Shown: positions 55,497 through 64,000 of the stretch, in pieces
Layout of the letters: each line of letters begins with the position of its first letter
Numbering within the stretch: the first letter of the stretch is position 1
Source of the DNA: Rhodobacter sp. SY28-1
GTDB taxonomy: Bacteria > Pseudomonadota > Alphaproteobacteria > Rhodobacterales > Rhodobacteraceae
Assembly (NCBI RefSeq): GCF_005222785.1
Contig: NZ_STGH01000001.1
Location: 1,054,001 to 1,118,000, forward strand
Reading direction: 5' to 3'
Length of the DNA stretch: 64,000 nucleotides
Made by a program: the position numbers and the translations under genes
The notes under the pieces: model-generated
Seen by the model: the letters and a program-made list of their open reading frames with translations, nothing else
Databases searched by the model: none
What the model was told of the DNA's origin: nothing

Positions 55497-57383
55497 TTAT
55501 TGGCGAGCGAGGCCCAGTGTTTGCAACGCAAGGGCAATTTCGTCCAGGATCGCGGGGTCGTCGATTGTGGCGGGCATCTTCCAGGGCTGGCTGTCGGCGA
55601 TCTTGACCATCGTCCCGCGCAGGATCTTGCCAGACCGCGTCTTGGGCAGGCGGTCAACCACGACGGCCCGCTTAAAGTCAGCGACCGGGCCGATCTGGTC
55701 GCGGACCAGTTTCACGCATTCCTTGACGATCTCGTCATGCGGGCGGTTCGATCCTTTGTTCAGGCACAGGAAGCCCAGTGGGGACTGGCCTTTCAGGTCG
55801 TCCGCGACCCCGATGACGGCACATTCGGCGACGTCCTTGTGCGAGGCGAGGACCTCCTCCATCGCGCCGGTGGACAGGCGGTGGCCCGCGACGTTGATGA
55901 CGTCATCGGTGCGGGCCATGATGTAGAGGTAGCCGTCGGCGTCGATATAGCCTGCGTCCCCCGTCTCGTAATAGCCGGGGAAGTGGTTGAGGTAGGACTT
56001 GCGGAAGCGGTCCTCGGCGTTCCAGAGCGTGGGAAGGGTGCCGGGGGGCAGGGGCAGCTTGATCGCGATGGCGCCAAGGGTGCCGGGGCTGACCGGGTGG
56101 CCGCCTTCGTCCAGGACCTGGACGTCGAAGCCGGGCATGGCGACGGACGGCGAGCCGATCTTGACCGGCAGGTGTTCGATGCCGAGCGGGTTGGCGGCGA
56201 TGGCATAGCCGGTTTCGGTCTGCCACCAGTGGTCAATGACCGGGACCTTCAGGTGGTTCTGCGCCCAGTGGATCGTGTCGGGATCGGCGCGTTCTCCGGC
56301 GAGGTAGAGGGCCTGGAGGGTGGGGAGTTTCGGGACGAGTTTGCCCTCGGGGTCGTCGCGCTTGATGGCGCGGAGCGCGGTGGGGGCGGTGAAGAAGGCG
56401 TGGACCTTGTGTTCGTTGATGACGCGCCAGAAGGCGGCGGCGTCGGGGGTGCCGACGGGTTTGCCTTCGTAGACGACGGTGGTGCAGCCGGCGATGAGGG
56501 GGGCGTAGCAGATGTAGCTGTGACCGACGACCCAGCCCACGTCACTGGCGGCCCAGAACACGTCGCCCGCGCCGCAGTTGTAGATCGCGCGCATGGTCCA
56601 GTTCAGCGCGACAAGATGCCCGGCGGTGGGGCGGACGACGCCCTTGGGCGCGCCGGTCGTGCCGGAGGTGTAGAGGATATAGGCCGGGTGGTTGCCGGCG
56701 ACGGGGGTGCAGTCGGCGGGGGTGACGCCGTACTGAAATTCGTGCCAGGCGACGTCGCGGCCTTCGGTGAGTTTGGCAACCTCTTGTTCGCGCTGGAAGA
56801 TCACGCAGAAGTCGGGCTTGTGGCTGGCTTGGTCGATTGCGGCGTCGAGGAGGGGTTTGTAGTGGACGACGCGGGAGGGTTCGATGCCGCAGGAGGCCGC
56901 GATGATCGCCTTGGGGGCGCAGTCGTCGATGCGGACGGCAAGTTCATGGGCCGCGAAGCCGCCGAACACGACCGAATGGATGGCACCCAGGCGGGCGCAG
57001 GCGAGCATCGCCTCCAACGCCTCGGGGACCATTGGCATGTAGATGATGACGCGGTCGCCTTTTTCGACGCCTTTGGCTTTCAGCGCCCCGGCCAGGCGGG
57101 AGACGCGGTCCTGCAGTTCGGCGTAGGTGATGACGTGTTTCGTGCCGGTGACGGGACTGTCGTGAATGATCGCGGGCTGCTTGCCGCGCCCGGCGATGAC
57201 GTGGCGGTCGACGGCGTTCCAGCAGGTGTTCACTTCCGCGTCGGTGAACCATTCGTAGAGGGGGGCGCGGCTGTCATCGAGCGCCTTGCTGGGCCGTTTC
57301 ACCCAGTCGATGCCGTTCGCCGCGGTCAGCCAGAAGCCTTCCGGGTCGTTCTGCCACTGCTGATAGACCTGTGCGTAGCTCAT
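55497..57383 (-). CDS. prpE: Propionyl-CoA synthetase PrpE
   Basis: A 628-residue acyl-CoA synthetase starting at MSYAQVYQQWQ, which matches the PrpE N-terminus and is preceded by a GGGGGGAGA ribosome site. AMP-binding P-loop YTSGTTGAPKG and the acetyl-regulated Lys in TRSGKILRG are present. It activates propionate (and less well acetate) for entry into the methylmalonyl-CoA or ethylmalonyl-CoA pathways. Upstream TTTGCAAA sites fit short-chain acyl-CoA control. Confidence 0.94.
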   Translation of the reverse strand: MSYAQVYQQWQNDPEGFWLTAANGIDWVKRPSKALDDSRAPLYEWFTDAEVNTCWNAVDRHVIAGRGKQPAIIHDSPVTGTKHVITYAELQDRVSRLAGALKAKGVEKGDRVIIYMPMVPEALEAMLACARLGAIHSVVFGGFAAHELAVRIDDCAPKAIIAASCGIEPSRVVHYKPLLDAAIDQASHKPDFCVIFQREQEVAKLTEGRDVAWHEFQYGVTPADCTPVAGNHPAYILYTSGTTGAPKGVVRPTAGHLVALNWTMRAIYNCGAGDVFWAASDVGWVVGHSYICYAPLIAGCTTVVYEGKPVGTPDAAAFWRVINEHKVHAFFTAPTALRAIKRDDPEGKLVPKLPTLQALYLAGERADPDTIHWAQNHLKVPVIDHWWQTETGYAIAANPLGIEHLPVKIGSPSVAMPGFDVQVLDEGGHPVSPGTLGAIAIKLPLPPGTLPTLWNAEDRFRKSYLNHFPGYYETGDAGYIDADGYLYIMARTDDVINVAGHRLSTGAMEEVLASHKDVAECAVIGVADDLKGQSPLGFLCLNKGSNRPHDEIVKECVKLVRDQIGPVADFKRAVVVDRLPKTRSGKILRGTMVKIADSQPWKMPATIDDPAILDEIALALQTLGLARQ

Positions 57384-57473
57384 CGCGATCTCCCCCCGCT
57401 GATGCACTGAAGGGTTCGTATGCGATGGGATGCCGGTCGCGCAACGGTGTTACCGGTAGCAGGGTGCGACAGA

Positions 57474-57562
57474 TTTGCAGAATTTGCGGTTAGCGGACGC
57501 CAAAATTTGCAAATAACGCCAACAAGCAAGGAGCGGATGGCCTGATCCGCCGAGTTTGCAAA
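57474..57562. promoter_or_regulatory. TTTGCAAA-type sites upstream of prpE
   Basis: Two exact TTTGCAAA copies (57506-57513 and 57555-57562), the first inside the palindrome ATTTGCAAAT (57505-57514), and two related half-sites TTTGCAGA/TTTGCGG (57474-57489). Repeats of TTTGCAAA are the known recognition sequence of ScfR-type short-chain acyl-CoA regulators such as PccR of Rhodobacter, which control propionyl-CoA genes. They lie about 90-180 bases before the prpE start. Confidence 0.7.
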
Positions 57563-57593
57563 ACCTGCGCTCGGACGATTCGCCCGCCTGCGA

Positions 57594-57653
57594 CCTCGTC
57601 ACTCGTCGCCTGGCTTCTGCGACGAGAAGACGAAGTCGAACGAGGAGCGGTCA
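57594..57653. repeat. Stop-associated inverted-repeat element, copy B
   Basis: Read on the minus strand, the element begins at the maeB stop (TGACCGCTCCTCGTTCGACT and onward). It includes a perfect 8-bp hairpin CTCGTCGC/GCGACGAG. Closely related to copies A and C. Confidence 0.7.
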
Positions 57654-59939
57654 GCCGTAATGCGCGACCGGGGTTCCGGCGATGGCTGACATGTTCAGCA
57701 GGCCGCGCGCGGTGATGGCGGGGGTGACGACGTGGGCCTTGTTGCCCATGCCCATCAGGATCGGGCCGACCTCAAGGCCCCCCGCCTTGACCTTCAGGAT
57801 GTTGCGAACGCCCGAGGCGACTTCGGAGGACGCAAACACAAGGACGTTCGCCGCGCCTTCGTAGCGCGAGCCGGGAAGAAGCCTGTCGCGGATCGACTGG
57901 TCCAGGGCGGCGTCGATGTTCATCTCGCCTTCGTAGGCAAAGTCGGGCTCCCGTTGGTCGAGCATCTCCAAAGCGTCGCGCATCCGGCGGGCAGAGGCGG
58001 TGTCCATGTTGCCGAACTGGCTTTGGGTGCAGAGCGCGATCTTGGGGGCCAGGCCAAAGCGGCGGACGTGGCGGGCGGCGCCGATCACCGTCTCCATGAT
58101 CTGTTGCGGGGTCGGTTCGGGGTGGACATGGGTGTCGGCGATGAAGAGGGGGCCGTCTTCGAGGATCATCAGCGACAAAGCCGCGACAGGGTGGAGGCCG
58201 TTTCGAGCCAGGATCTGGCGGACATAACCCAGGTGCCAGTTGAACTGGCCGAAGGTGCCGCAGATCAGGCTGTCGGCTTCGTCGCGGTGAACCATGATGG
58301 CGCCGATGGCGGTGGTGTTCGTCCGCATCACGGCGCGGGCGGTGTCGGGCGTCACCCCGCGCCGCGCCATCAGCTCGTGGTAGGTGCCCCAGTAGTCGCG
58401 GTAGCGGTGGTCGTTTTCGGGGTTCACCAGATGGAAATCGCGGCCCGGGCGGATCGGCAGGCCGAAGCGTTCGCAGCGCGCCTCGACCACTTCGGGGCGG
58501 CCGATCAGGATGGGCTGGTCGTTGGTTTCCTCCAGCATCGCGTTCGCCGCGCGGAGGACGCGCTCATCTTCACCTTCCGCAAAGACGATGCGGCGGGCGG
58601 CCATCTTCGAGGCCTCGAACACCGGGCGCATCAGGAGGGCGGACTTGAAGACCGACCCGTCGAGGTTGCGCTTGTAGGCGTCAATGTCGGCGAGCGGGCG
58701 GGTCGCGACGCCCGTCTCCATCGCGGCCCTGGCGACGGCGCTGGCGACGACGCCGATCAGGCGCGGGTCGAAGGGTTTGGGGATCAGGTAGTCGGGGCCG
58801 AAGCTGAGCGTCTCGCCCCGATAGGCTGCGGCGGCCTCGGCGCTGGTGGTGGCGCGGGCCAGTGCAGCGATGCCTTCAATGCAGGCCAGTTCCATCGCAT
58901 CGTTGATGGTGGTGGCACCTACATCCAGCGCGCCGCGGAAGATGAAGGGGAAGCAGAGGACGTTGTTGACTTGGTTCGGGAAGTCACTGCGGCCCGTGGC
59001 GATGATCGCGCCGGGGGCGACCTTGCGCGCCTCATCGGGCAGAATCTCGGGCGTGGGGTTCGCCAAAGCGAAGATGATCGGGTTCGGGGCCATGGTCTGG
59101 ACCATCTCCGGGGTCAGGACTCCGGGACCCGAGAGCCCGAGGAAGAGGTCGGCCCCCTTGATGACATCGGCCAGCGTCGCGGGTTTGTCGCCTTGGGCGA
59201 AGGCGGCCTTCTGCTGAGTCATCTGCTCGGCCCGGCCGTGGTAGACGAGGCCCTCAAGGTCGCAGAGCCAGACGTTCTCGCGCTTCACGCCCAGCTTCAC
59301 CAGCATCTCCAGGCATGCGATGCCCGCGGCCCCGCCGCCGGTGGAGACGACCTTGATGTCGCCGAAGGTCTTGCCCGCAACGATCATCGCGTTGGTTGCC
59401 GCGGCGCCGACGACGATTGCCGTTCCGTGCTGGTCGTCGTGGAAGACGGGAATGTTCATCCGCTCGCGGCACAGCTTTTCGACGATGAAGCAGTCAGGGG
59501 CCTTGATGTCCTCAAGGTTCACCGCGCCGAAGGAGGGTTCCAGCGCGCAGACGATTTCAGCCAGCTTGACCGGGTCGGGTTCGTTCACCTCGATGTCGAA
59601 GCAGTCGATGTTGGCGAATTTCTTGAAAAGGACGGCCTTGCCTTCCATCACCGGCTTGGAGGCGAGCGCGCCGATGTTGCCAAGGCCAAGGACGGCTGTG
59701 CCGTTCGAGATGACCGCGACGAGGTTGCCCTTGGAGGTGTAGCGCGAGGCAGTTGACGGGTCGGCCTTGATCTCCAAACAGGCTTCGGCGACGCCGGGGG
59801 AATAGGCGCGGGCGAGGTCGCGGCCGTTCGCGAGGGGCTTTGTGGCGCGAATCTCCAGTTTCCCGGGCTTCGGAAACTCATGGTAGTCCAGCGCTGCCTG
59901 CCGTGCTGCCTGTTTCGCCTCGTCCAGCCGATCGTCCAT
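57651..59939 (-). CDS. maeB: NADP-dependent malic enzyme MaeB (with phosphotransacetylase-like domain)
   Basis: A 762-residue malic enzyme; ATG 59939 has GAGGAGGGG upstream. Residues 1 to about 430 are malic enzyme (RAYSPGVAEACLEI, IPVFHDDQHGTAIVVGAAATN, STGGGAAGIACLEML). Residues about 440-760 are a phosphate acetyltransferase-like domain (KMAARRIVFAEGEDERVLRAA) that is usually regulatory. Decarboxylates malate to pyruvate with NADP. Divergent from gntR. Confidence 0.95.
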   Translation of the reverse strand: MDDRLDEAKQAARQAALDYHEFPKPGKLEIRATKPLANGRDLARAYSPGVAEACLEIKADPSTASRYTSKGNLVAVISNGTAVLGLGNIGALASKPVMEGKAVLFKKFANIDCFDIEVNEPDPVKLAEIVCALEPSFGAVNLEDIKAPDCFIVEKLCRERMNIPVFHDDQHGTAIVVGAAATNAMIVAGKTFGDIKVVSTGGGAAGIACLEMLVKLGVKRENVWLCDLEGLVYHGRAEQMTQQKAAFAQGDKPATLADVIKGADLFLGLSGPGVLTPEMVQTMAPNPIIFALANPTPEILPDEARKVAPGAIIATGRSDFPNQVNNVLCFPFIFRGALDVGATTINDAMELACIEGIAALARATTSAEAAAAYRGETLSFGPDYLIPKPFDPRLIGVVASAVARAAMETGVATRPLADIDAYKRNLDGSVFKSALLMRPVFEASKMAARRIVFAEGEDERVLRAANAMLEETNDQPILIGRPEVVEARCERFGLPIRPGRDFHLVNPENDHRYRDYWGTYHELMARRGVTPDTARAVMRTNTTAIGAIMVHRDEADSLICGTFGQFNWHLGYVRQILARNGLHPVAALSLMILEDGPLFIADTHVHPEPTPQQIMETVIGAARHVRRFGLAPKIALCTQSQFGNMDTASARRMRDALEMLDQREPDFAYEGEMNIDAALDQSIRDRLLPGSRYEGAANVLVFASSEVASGVRNILKVKAGGLEVGPILMGMGNKAHVVTPAITARGLLNMSAIAGTPVAHYG

Positions 59940-60106
59940 CTGTCCCCTCCTCAAGATGGTTTAACGTTGAACCATCTTATCCCTGGCCGGGTTTGGCCCG
60001 ACCTTGCGGTCCCACAATGCCTGCATTTGCGGGTTATGGAAATCGTGGAAAACCCGCAAGCGCTTTTCGGCTTTGCAAGCGAGTGATGGCGCTGGTTGGG
60101 ATAAGG

Positions 60107-60177
60107 AGTATACTGTTCTCGACGATAACTTGCCATTTCTGCCGTTTTTTCTAGACGATTGCCATAAACAGTATACT
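60107..60177. promoter_or_regulatory. GntR-type operator pair between maeB and gntR
   Basis: Two copies of the palindrome AGTATACT (60107-60114 and 60170-60177), parts of the longer inverted repeat GTATACTGTT/AACAGTATAC (60108-60117 and 60167-60176). FadR-subfamily GntR proteins bind GTnnAC palindromes, so these are probable sites for the regulator encoded 11 bases downstream, covering both divergent promoters. Confidence 0.65.
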
Positions 60178-60187
60178 TTTATGCGTC

Positions 60188-60823
60188 ATGTCGCGCACCA
60201 GTCATCGCACCCGCATTCATGAGGCCCTCCGCCTGCGCCTGTTGCGCGGCGAGGTGGGGCCGGATGCGCGCCTGGTCGACCATGCCATCGCCGCCGAACT
60301 GGGGGTCAGCCGAATGCCGGTGCGCGAGGCGCTGATGCAACTGGTCTCGGAAGGGTATCTGGAAAGCACCAGTCGGGGATTCGCCCTGCCGAACCTTTCG
60401 CCGGACCGGATTGCCGAGGTCTTCACCTTGCGGCGGCTGCTTGAACCCCATGCGGTGACCTGCGTGGCGCGGGACAGGACGGGGGATGACCTTGCTGGGA
60501 TGCGCGCGAGCTTGGAAGTGGCCGAGCGCGCGGGGGCGGACGTCGCGTCGTTTCACCGGGGGTCCGAGGCGTTTCGGAATGCCTGGCTGGGGGCGGTCCG
60601 GAACGGTGAGCTTCGCCATGCGATCCAGCGCTATTCCGGTCAGGTGCAGTCGGTGCGCTTTGCGACCCTGCCGGACCCTGCGGCGCGGCTCACGATCATC
60701 GGCGGCCTGCAGGCGCTGCTTCATGCCTTCGAGGCACAGGACGGTCCTCGCGCCGCCGATCTGATGCTGCGCTTCATCTACGACGCCGAAACTGCCTATC
60801 ATCGCATTGAGGAGAGATCATGA
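60188..60823 (+). CDS. GntR-family (FCD) transcriptional regulator
   Basis: A 211-residue protein with an N-terminal winged helix (RIHEALRLRLLRGEVGPDARLVD, MPVREALMQLV) and a C-terminal FCD effector domain with helices around EVFTLRRLLEPHAVTCVAR. It overlaps the VOC-cupin gene (ATGA) and probably controls that operon and itself. The effector is unknown; an organic acid is typical of the family. Confidence 0.88.
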   Translation: MSRTSHRTRIHEALRLRLLRGEVGPDARLVDHAIAAELGVSRMPVREALMQLVSEGYLESTSRGFALPNLSPDRIAEVFTLRRLLEPHAVTCVARDRTGDDLAGMRASLEVAERAGADVASFHRGSEAFRNAWLGAVRNGELRHAIQRYSGQVQSVRFATLPDPAARLTIIGGLQALLHAFEAQDGPRAADLMLRFIYDAETAYHRIEERS

Positions 60824-61896
60824 CTCAGGACATCCGCGCCGAGATCCGGCTGCCGACGCAGGAGCTGCGGGACGACCTGCCGTTCTACACGAACACGCTG
60901 GGCTTTCGGCTGGACATGATCTTTCCGGCCGACAATCCCTCGGTGGCGGTGCTGTCGGGCCATGGGGTGCGGCTGCGGATCGAGAAAGGGGCGGCGGAGG
61001 CCCCCGGAACGCTGCGCATCCTGACCGATGATCCGGGGTTTGCGGGGGGCGCGAAGTCTCTGACAGCGCCGAACGGGACGAAGGTGGAGATCGACGAGCT
61101 GAATCCCCCGGTCGTGACGCCGGTGACAGAACATGCCTTCGTCGTGCGGCGGCTGGCGGATCAGGCGCCCTGGGTGATCGGGCGGGCAGGGATGGAGTAT
61201 CGCGACCTGGTGCCCACGCGGCTGGGCGGCGCGATGATCGCCAGCCACATCCGGGTGCCCGACGGGCCGGTGCCGGACATGGTGCATTTCCACAAGGTGG
61301 GCTTCCAGCTGATCTTCTGCGTTGCGGGCTGGGTGGATGTTCTTTATGAAGATCAAGGCGGTATCCGCCGCATCCACGCCGGGGACTGCTTCATCCAGCC
61401 GCCGGGCATCCGCCACAAGGTGTTGCATTCCGAGGGCGTGCAGGTGGTGGAGATCGGTGTGCCCGCCGAACATGTGACCGAGATTGACCACGAGATGCAG
61501 CTGCCCACCCCGCACTTCCGGCCCGAGCGGGAGTGGGAGGGGCAGCGGTTCGTCCATGACATCGGGAAGGATGGCGTCTTCAAACCCTTCCGTATCCCCG
61601 GTTTCGAGGCGCGGGATACCGGGATCATGGCGGCGACGAAGGGTGTCGCCTCGGTCATGGTGGCGCGGTCCAAGGGCGTGGCGCCGTGGACGGTGCATGA
61701 GGGGGATATCCTCTTCACCTTCGTGATGCAGGGCGGGATGACGCTGGAGGGCGAGGGAAAGGACCCGTTCCGCCTGTCGCCGGGGGATGCCTTCGTGATC
61801 CCGCCCGGGATGGCGACGCGGTATTCCGAGGCGACGGAGGACCTGGAGCTGCTGGAGGTGACGCTGCCCGGCAATCCGGCGACGCGGGTGGTGTGA
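60820..61896 (+). CDS. VOC/glyoxalase-cupin fusion protein
   Basis: A 358-residue protein. Residues 1-95 resemble a VOC/glyoxalase half (IRLPTQELRDDLPFYTNTLGFR). Residues about 140-215 are a cupin (HFHKVGFQLIFCVAGWVDVLYED, GDCFIQPPGIRH) and residues 265-350 a second cupin (SKGVAPWTVHEGDILFTFV). The His residues in HFH and GIRH suit a metal site. The role is unknown; coupling to a GntR regulator suggests a small-molecule catabolic or detoxification enzyme. Confidence 0.7.
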   Translation: MTQDIRAEIRLPTQELRDDLPFYTNTLGFRLDMIFPADNPSVAVLSGHGVRLRIEKGAAEAPGTLRILTDDPGFAGGAKSLTAPNGTKVEIDELNPPVVTPVTEHAFVVRRLADQAPWVIGRAGMEYRDLVPTRLGGAMIASHIRVPDGPVPDMVHFHKVGFQLIFCVAGWVDVLYEDQGGIRRIHAGDCFIQPPGIRHKVLHSEGVQVVEIGVPAEHVTEIDHEMQLPTPHFRPEREWEGQRFVHDIGKDGVFKPFRIPGFEARDTGIMAATKGVASVMVARSKGVAPWTVHEGDILFTFVMQGGMTLEGEGKDPFRLSPGDAFVIPPGMATRYSEATEDLELLEVTLPGNPATRVV

Positions 61897-61966
61897 CGCC
61901 TCCTCGTGCGCCTTCGGCTTCTCGTCGGGGGCGCGCGCGAGGAGGAGACGGAGGCGAACGACGAGC
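61894..61966. repeat. Stop-associated inverted-repeat element, copy C
   Basis: Begins at the cupin gene stop codon (TGACGCCTCCTCGTGCGCCT and onward) and ends with GAGGCGAACGACGAG. Its two arms are imperfect inverted copies of CTCGTnGTTCGnCTTCG. Resembles copies A and B. Confidence 0.7.
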
Positions 61967-62005
61967 ACACCCGGCTTGCGGAAATCGGCGGGCGGCTTCA
62001 CACTC

Positions 62006-62019
62006 TGACCAAATGGTCA
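62006..62019. promoter_or_regulatory. Palindromic operator upstream of cdd
   Basis: TGACCA, AA, TGGTCA: inverted 6-bp arms with a 2-base centre, 14 bases before the cdd ATG. A nucleoside-responsive repressor site is plausible given the operon it precedes. Confidence 0.55.
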
Positions 62020-62033
62020 AACAGGGGGTGGCG

Positions 62034-62426
62034 ATGACGCTTCTTCAGGCGGCGACGGCGGTCAGGGAACGGGCGTATGCGCCCTATTCGCGGTTCAAGG
62101 TGGGCGCGGCCCTGCGGTCAACCTCTGGCGCGGTGCATGTCGGCTGCAATGTCGAGAACGTGGCCTATCCGGAAGGCACATGTGCCGAGGCCGGGGCCAT
62201 CGCGGCGATGATCGCAGCGGGGGATACCCGGATCGCCGAGGTCTGCGTGATCGCCGACAGCCCGGACCCGGTGCCGCCCTGCGGCGGATGCCGCCAGAAG
62301 ATCGCGGAGTTTGCCGGGCAGGAGGTGAAGGTCACGCTGTGCACGACGGACGGCAAGGAGAAGGTGATGACGGTGGCCGAGCTTTTGCCGGGCGTCTTCA
62401 CGGCGGCCCATATGGAACGGACATGA
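62034..62426 (+). CDS. cdd: Cytidine deaminase Cdd
   Basis: A 130-residue tetrameric-type cytidine deaminase that converts cytidine and deoxycytidine to uridine forms. The zinc and catalytic segment is TCAEAGAI (Cys-Ala-Glu), with the other two Cys in PPCGGCRQ. ATG at 62034; GTG at 62028 would add two residues. The stop overlaps the deoA start. First gene of the nucleoside-salvage operon. Confidence 0.95.
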   Translation: MTLLQAATAVRERAYAPYSRFKVGAALRSTSGAVHVGCNVENVAYPEGTCAEAGAIAAMIAAGDTRIAEVCVIADSPDPVPPCGGCRQKIAEFAGQEVKVTLCTTDGKEKVMTVAELLPGVFTAAHMERT

Positions 62427-63733
62427 GCGACGCCCGCAGCATCATCGCGCGGGTGCGGGATGGCGGGAAACCCTCGGTCGAGGAGTTGCGCTGGTTCGCC
62501 ATGGGGTTGGCCTCGGGCGCGGTGACGGATGCGCAGGCTGGGGCTTTCGCAATGGCGGTGCTGCTGAAAGGCCTGTCCGAGGAGGGCCGGGTGGCCCTGA
62601 CGCGGGGCATGCGCGACAGCGGGAAGGTGCTGGAGTGGGACCTGCCCGGCCCGGTGGTGGACAAGCATTCGACGGGCGGGATCGGGGATTGCACGTCCTT
62701 GCTTCTGGCCCCCGCTCTGGCGGTGTGCGGGGCCTATGTGCCGATGATCTCGGGCCGGGGGCTCGGCCATACCGGCGGCACGCTGGACAAGCTGGAGGCG
62801 ATCCCGGGGTTCCGGACCGGGCTGACGGAAGCGGCCCTGCGGAAGCAGATGGCAGAGGTGAAATGCGCAATCGTGGCGGCCTCCAGCGACCTGGCCCCGG
62901 CGGACCGGCGGCTTTATGCGATCCGCGATGTGTCGGCGACGGTGGAGTCGATCGATCTCATCACGGCGTCGATCCTGTCGAAGAAGCTGGCGGCGGGGCT
63001 GGAGGCGCTGGTGCTGGACGTCAAGTGCGGCAGCGGCGCGTTCATGAAGACGGCCGAGCAGGCCGAGGCGCTGGCGCGGTCGCTGGTCAAGACCGCGCAG
63101 GGGGCGGGGTGCATGACCTCGGCGCTCATCACCGACATGTCGCAGCCCCTGGCGACGGCGGCGGGCAATGCGCTGGAGGTGATCGAGGTGATGGAGACGC
63201 TGACCGGGACTTCGGTCAACGCGGCCTTGTGGGACGTGACCGTGGCGCTGGGTGGCGAGGTGCTGGCGCTGGCGGGGCTTGCCTCGGACGCCAGCGATGG
63301 CGAGGGGCGGATCGCCCAAGCGCTGGAATCGGGTGCCGCAGCGGAGTGTTTCGGGCGGATGGTCGTGGCGCAGGGCGGACCTGCGGATTTCGTGGAACGC
63401 TGGCCGGACCGGTTGCCCTCGGCCCCCGTGATGATGGAAGTGCCGTCGCTGCACGACGGGTTTGTCGCGCGGATCGACGGCGAGGCGCTGGGGCTGGCCG
63501 TGGTGCATCTGGGCGGCGGACGGTTGCGCGAAGGCGACCGGGTCAACCCCTCGGTCGGGCTGTCGGATCTGGCCGGGATCGGTGAGGAGACGGGCGAGGG
63601 TGTGCCCTTGGCGATGGTCCATGCAGTGACTGAAGACGCTGGCCGCGCGGCGGTTGCGGCCGTGCAGGCGGCCTATGGGATCGTGCCGGACTTGCCCGAC
63701 GAGCCCGCGCTGATACAGAAAAGGATCGGCTGA
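62423..63733 (+). CDS. deoA: Thymidine phosphorylase DeoA
   Basis: A 436-residue phosphorylase that cleaves thymidine (or deoxyuridine) to base and deoxyribose-1-phosphate. The hallmark [10 protein letters not shown] (phosphate/glycosyl site) and KCGSGAFMK are present. The start overlaps the cdd stop (ATGA) and its stop overlaps the deoB start, so the three form one operon. Confidence 0.96.
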   Translation: MSDARSIIARVRDGGKPSVEELRWFAMGLASGAVTDAQAGAFAMAVLLKGLSEEGRVALTRGMRDSGKVLEWDLPGPVVDKHSTGGIGDCTSLLLAPALAVCGAYVPMISGRGLGHTGGTLDKLEAIPGFRTGLTEAALRKQMAEVKCAIVAASSDLAPADRRLYAIRDVSATVESIDLITASILSKKLAAGLEALVLDVKCGSGAFMKTAEQAEALARSLVKTAQGAGCMTSALITDMSQPLATAAGNALEVIEVMETLTGTSVNAALWDVTVALGGEVLALAGLASDASDGEGRIAQALESGAAAECFGRMVVAQGGPADFVERWPDRLPSAPVMMEVPSLHDGFVARIDGEALGLAVVHLGGGRLREGDRVNPSVGLSDLAGIGEETGEGVPLAMVHAVTEDAGRAAVAAVQAAYGIVPDLPDEPALIQKRIG

Positions 63734-64000
63734 TGGCGCGCGCTTTCCTGGTGGTGATGGATTCCGTCGGCTGCGGCGGCGCGCCCGATGCGGCGGCTTT
63801 CGGGGATGAAGGCTCGAACACGCTGGGCCATATCGCGGCGGCCTGTGCGGAAGGTCGGGCGGAGGTCGGGCGGTCGGGGCTGTTGAAGATGCCGAACCTC
63901 GACCGGCTGGGGCTGGGCGCGGCGATCCGGCTGGCCTCCGGGGCGGCGACGCCGGGGCTGGCGGCGGTGCCGGAGGGGCTGTGGGGAGCCGCGACCGAGG
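63733..64000 (+). CDS. deoB: Phosphopentomutase DeoB (partial)
   Basis: The first 89 residues only; the gene runs off the right edge. [19 protein letters not shown] with NTLGHIA is the DeoB/alkaline-phosphatase superfamily N-terminus with metal-binding Asp. It converts deoxyribose-1-phosphate to -5-phosphate, the step after DeoA. Start shares a base with the deoA stop (TGATG). Confidence 0.92.
   Translation, partial: MARAFLVVMDSVGCGGAPDAAAFGDEGSNTLGHIAAACAEGRAEVGRSGLLKMPNLDRLGLGAAIRLASGAATPGLAAVPEGLWGAATE

Noticed and set aside
57732-59756. 674-residue plus-strand open frame opposite maeB
   Set aside because: A high-GC shadow frame; the minus strand encodes a complete, well-conserved malic enzyme. 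The same applies to 55404-57410 opposite prpE and 42924-44807 opposite glpV.

Overview
The window is high-GC chromosomal DNA with short, often overlapping gene junctions. Its gene content points to an alphaproteobacterium of the Rhodobacteraceae (Rhodobacter/Tabrizicola/Gemmobacter type): a GlpSTPQUV glycerol ABC transporter, PrpE with TTTGCAAA-type upstream sites, a long MaeB, DUF817, and the ArsR-ArsC/GAPDH/ArsJ cluster. The genus assignment is inference.

1-22.1 kb: a type VI secretion system (T6SS). The minus strand carries, in transcription order, a PpkA-like membrane Ser/Thr kinase, tssA, tssB, tssC, hcp, tssE, tssF, tssG and tagH (FHA domain, cut by the left edge). The plus strand carries clpV (tssH), a DUF6484 protein, tagF, a DUF4150 (PAAR-like) protein with a nuclease-like C-terminus, two candidate immunity genes, a DUF2169 protein and a ketosynthase-fold protein lacking all three catalytic residues. 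A TIGR02270-type protein converges on the last of these. tssJ, tssK, tssL, tssM and vgrG are not in the window and probably lie to the left. A secreted caspase-fold/Sel1 protein and a small exported partner follow.

22.1-29.9 kb: an accessory island with remnants. It holds a parB-like gene broken by an amber codon, a YdeI-like fragment, small hypothetical genes, a second ParB/Srx-domain protein, an AlpA-type regulator behind a perfect 28-base hairpin, and a P4-type tyrosine integrase at the right end.

29.9-36.1 kb: an arsenical cluster (ArsR-ArsC fusion, GAPDH, ArsJ) that would make and export 1-arseno-3-phosphoglycerate, then an asparagine-synthetase-like protein without the glutaminase cysteine, coupled to a glycosyltransferase.

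36.1-47.6 kb: a complete glycerol module. GlpR is divergent from glpD-glpS-glpT-glpP-glpQ-glpU-glpV, followed by glpK and an iron-type alcohol dehydrogenase. Three hairpins separate glpV from glpK.

47.7-64 kb: housekeeping and mixed genes. These are a small membrane protein, an alpha/beta hydrolase, DUF817, a LOTUS-domain protein, glyA, nadK, an Hpt/NtrC-type regulator pair, prpE, maeB, a GntR regulator with a VOC-cupin fusion, and the nucleoside-salvage operon cdd-deoA-deoB (deoB cut by the right edge). An inverted-repeat element that starts at or near stop codons occurs three times between 53.4 and 62.0 kb.

No tRNA, rRNA or CRISPR array was found by eye.
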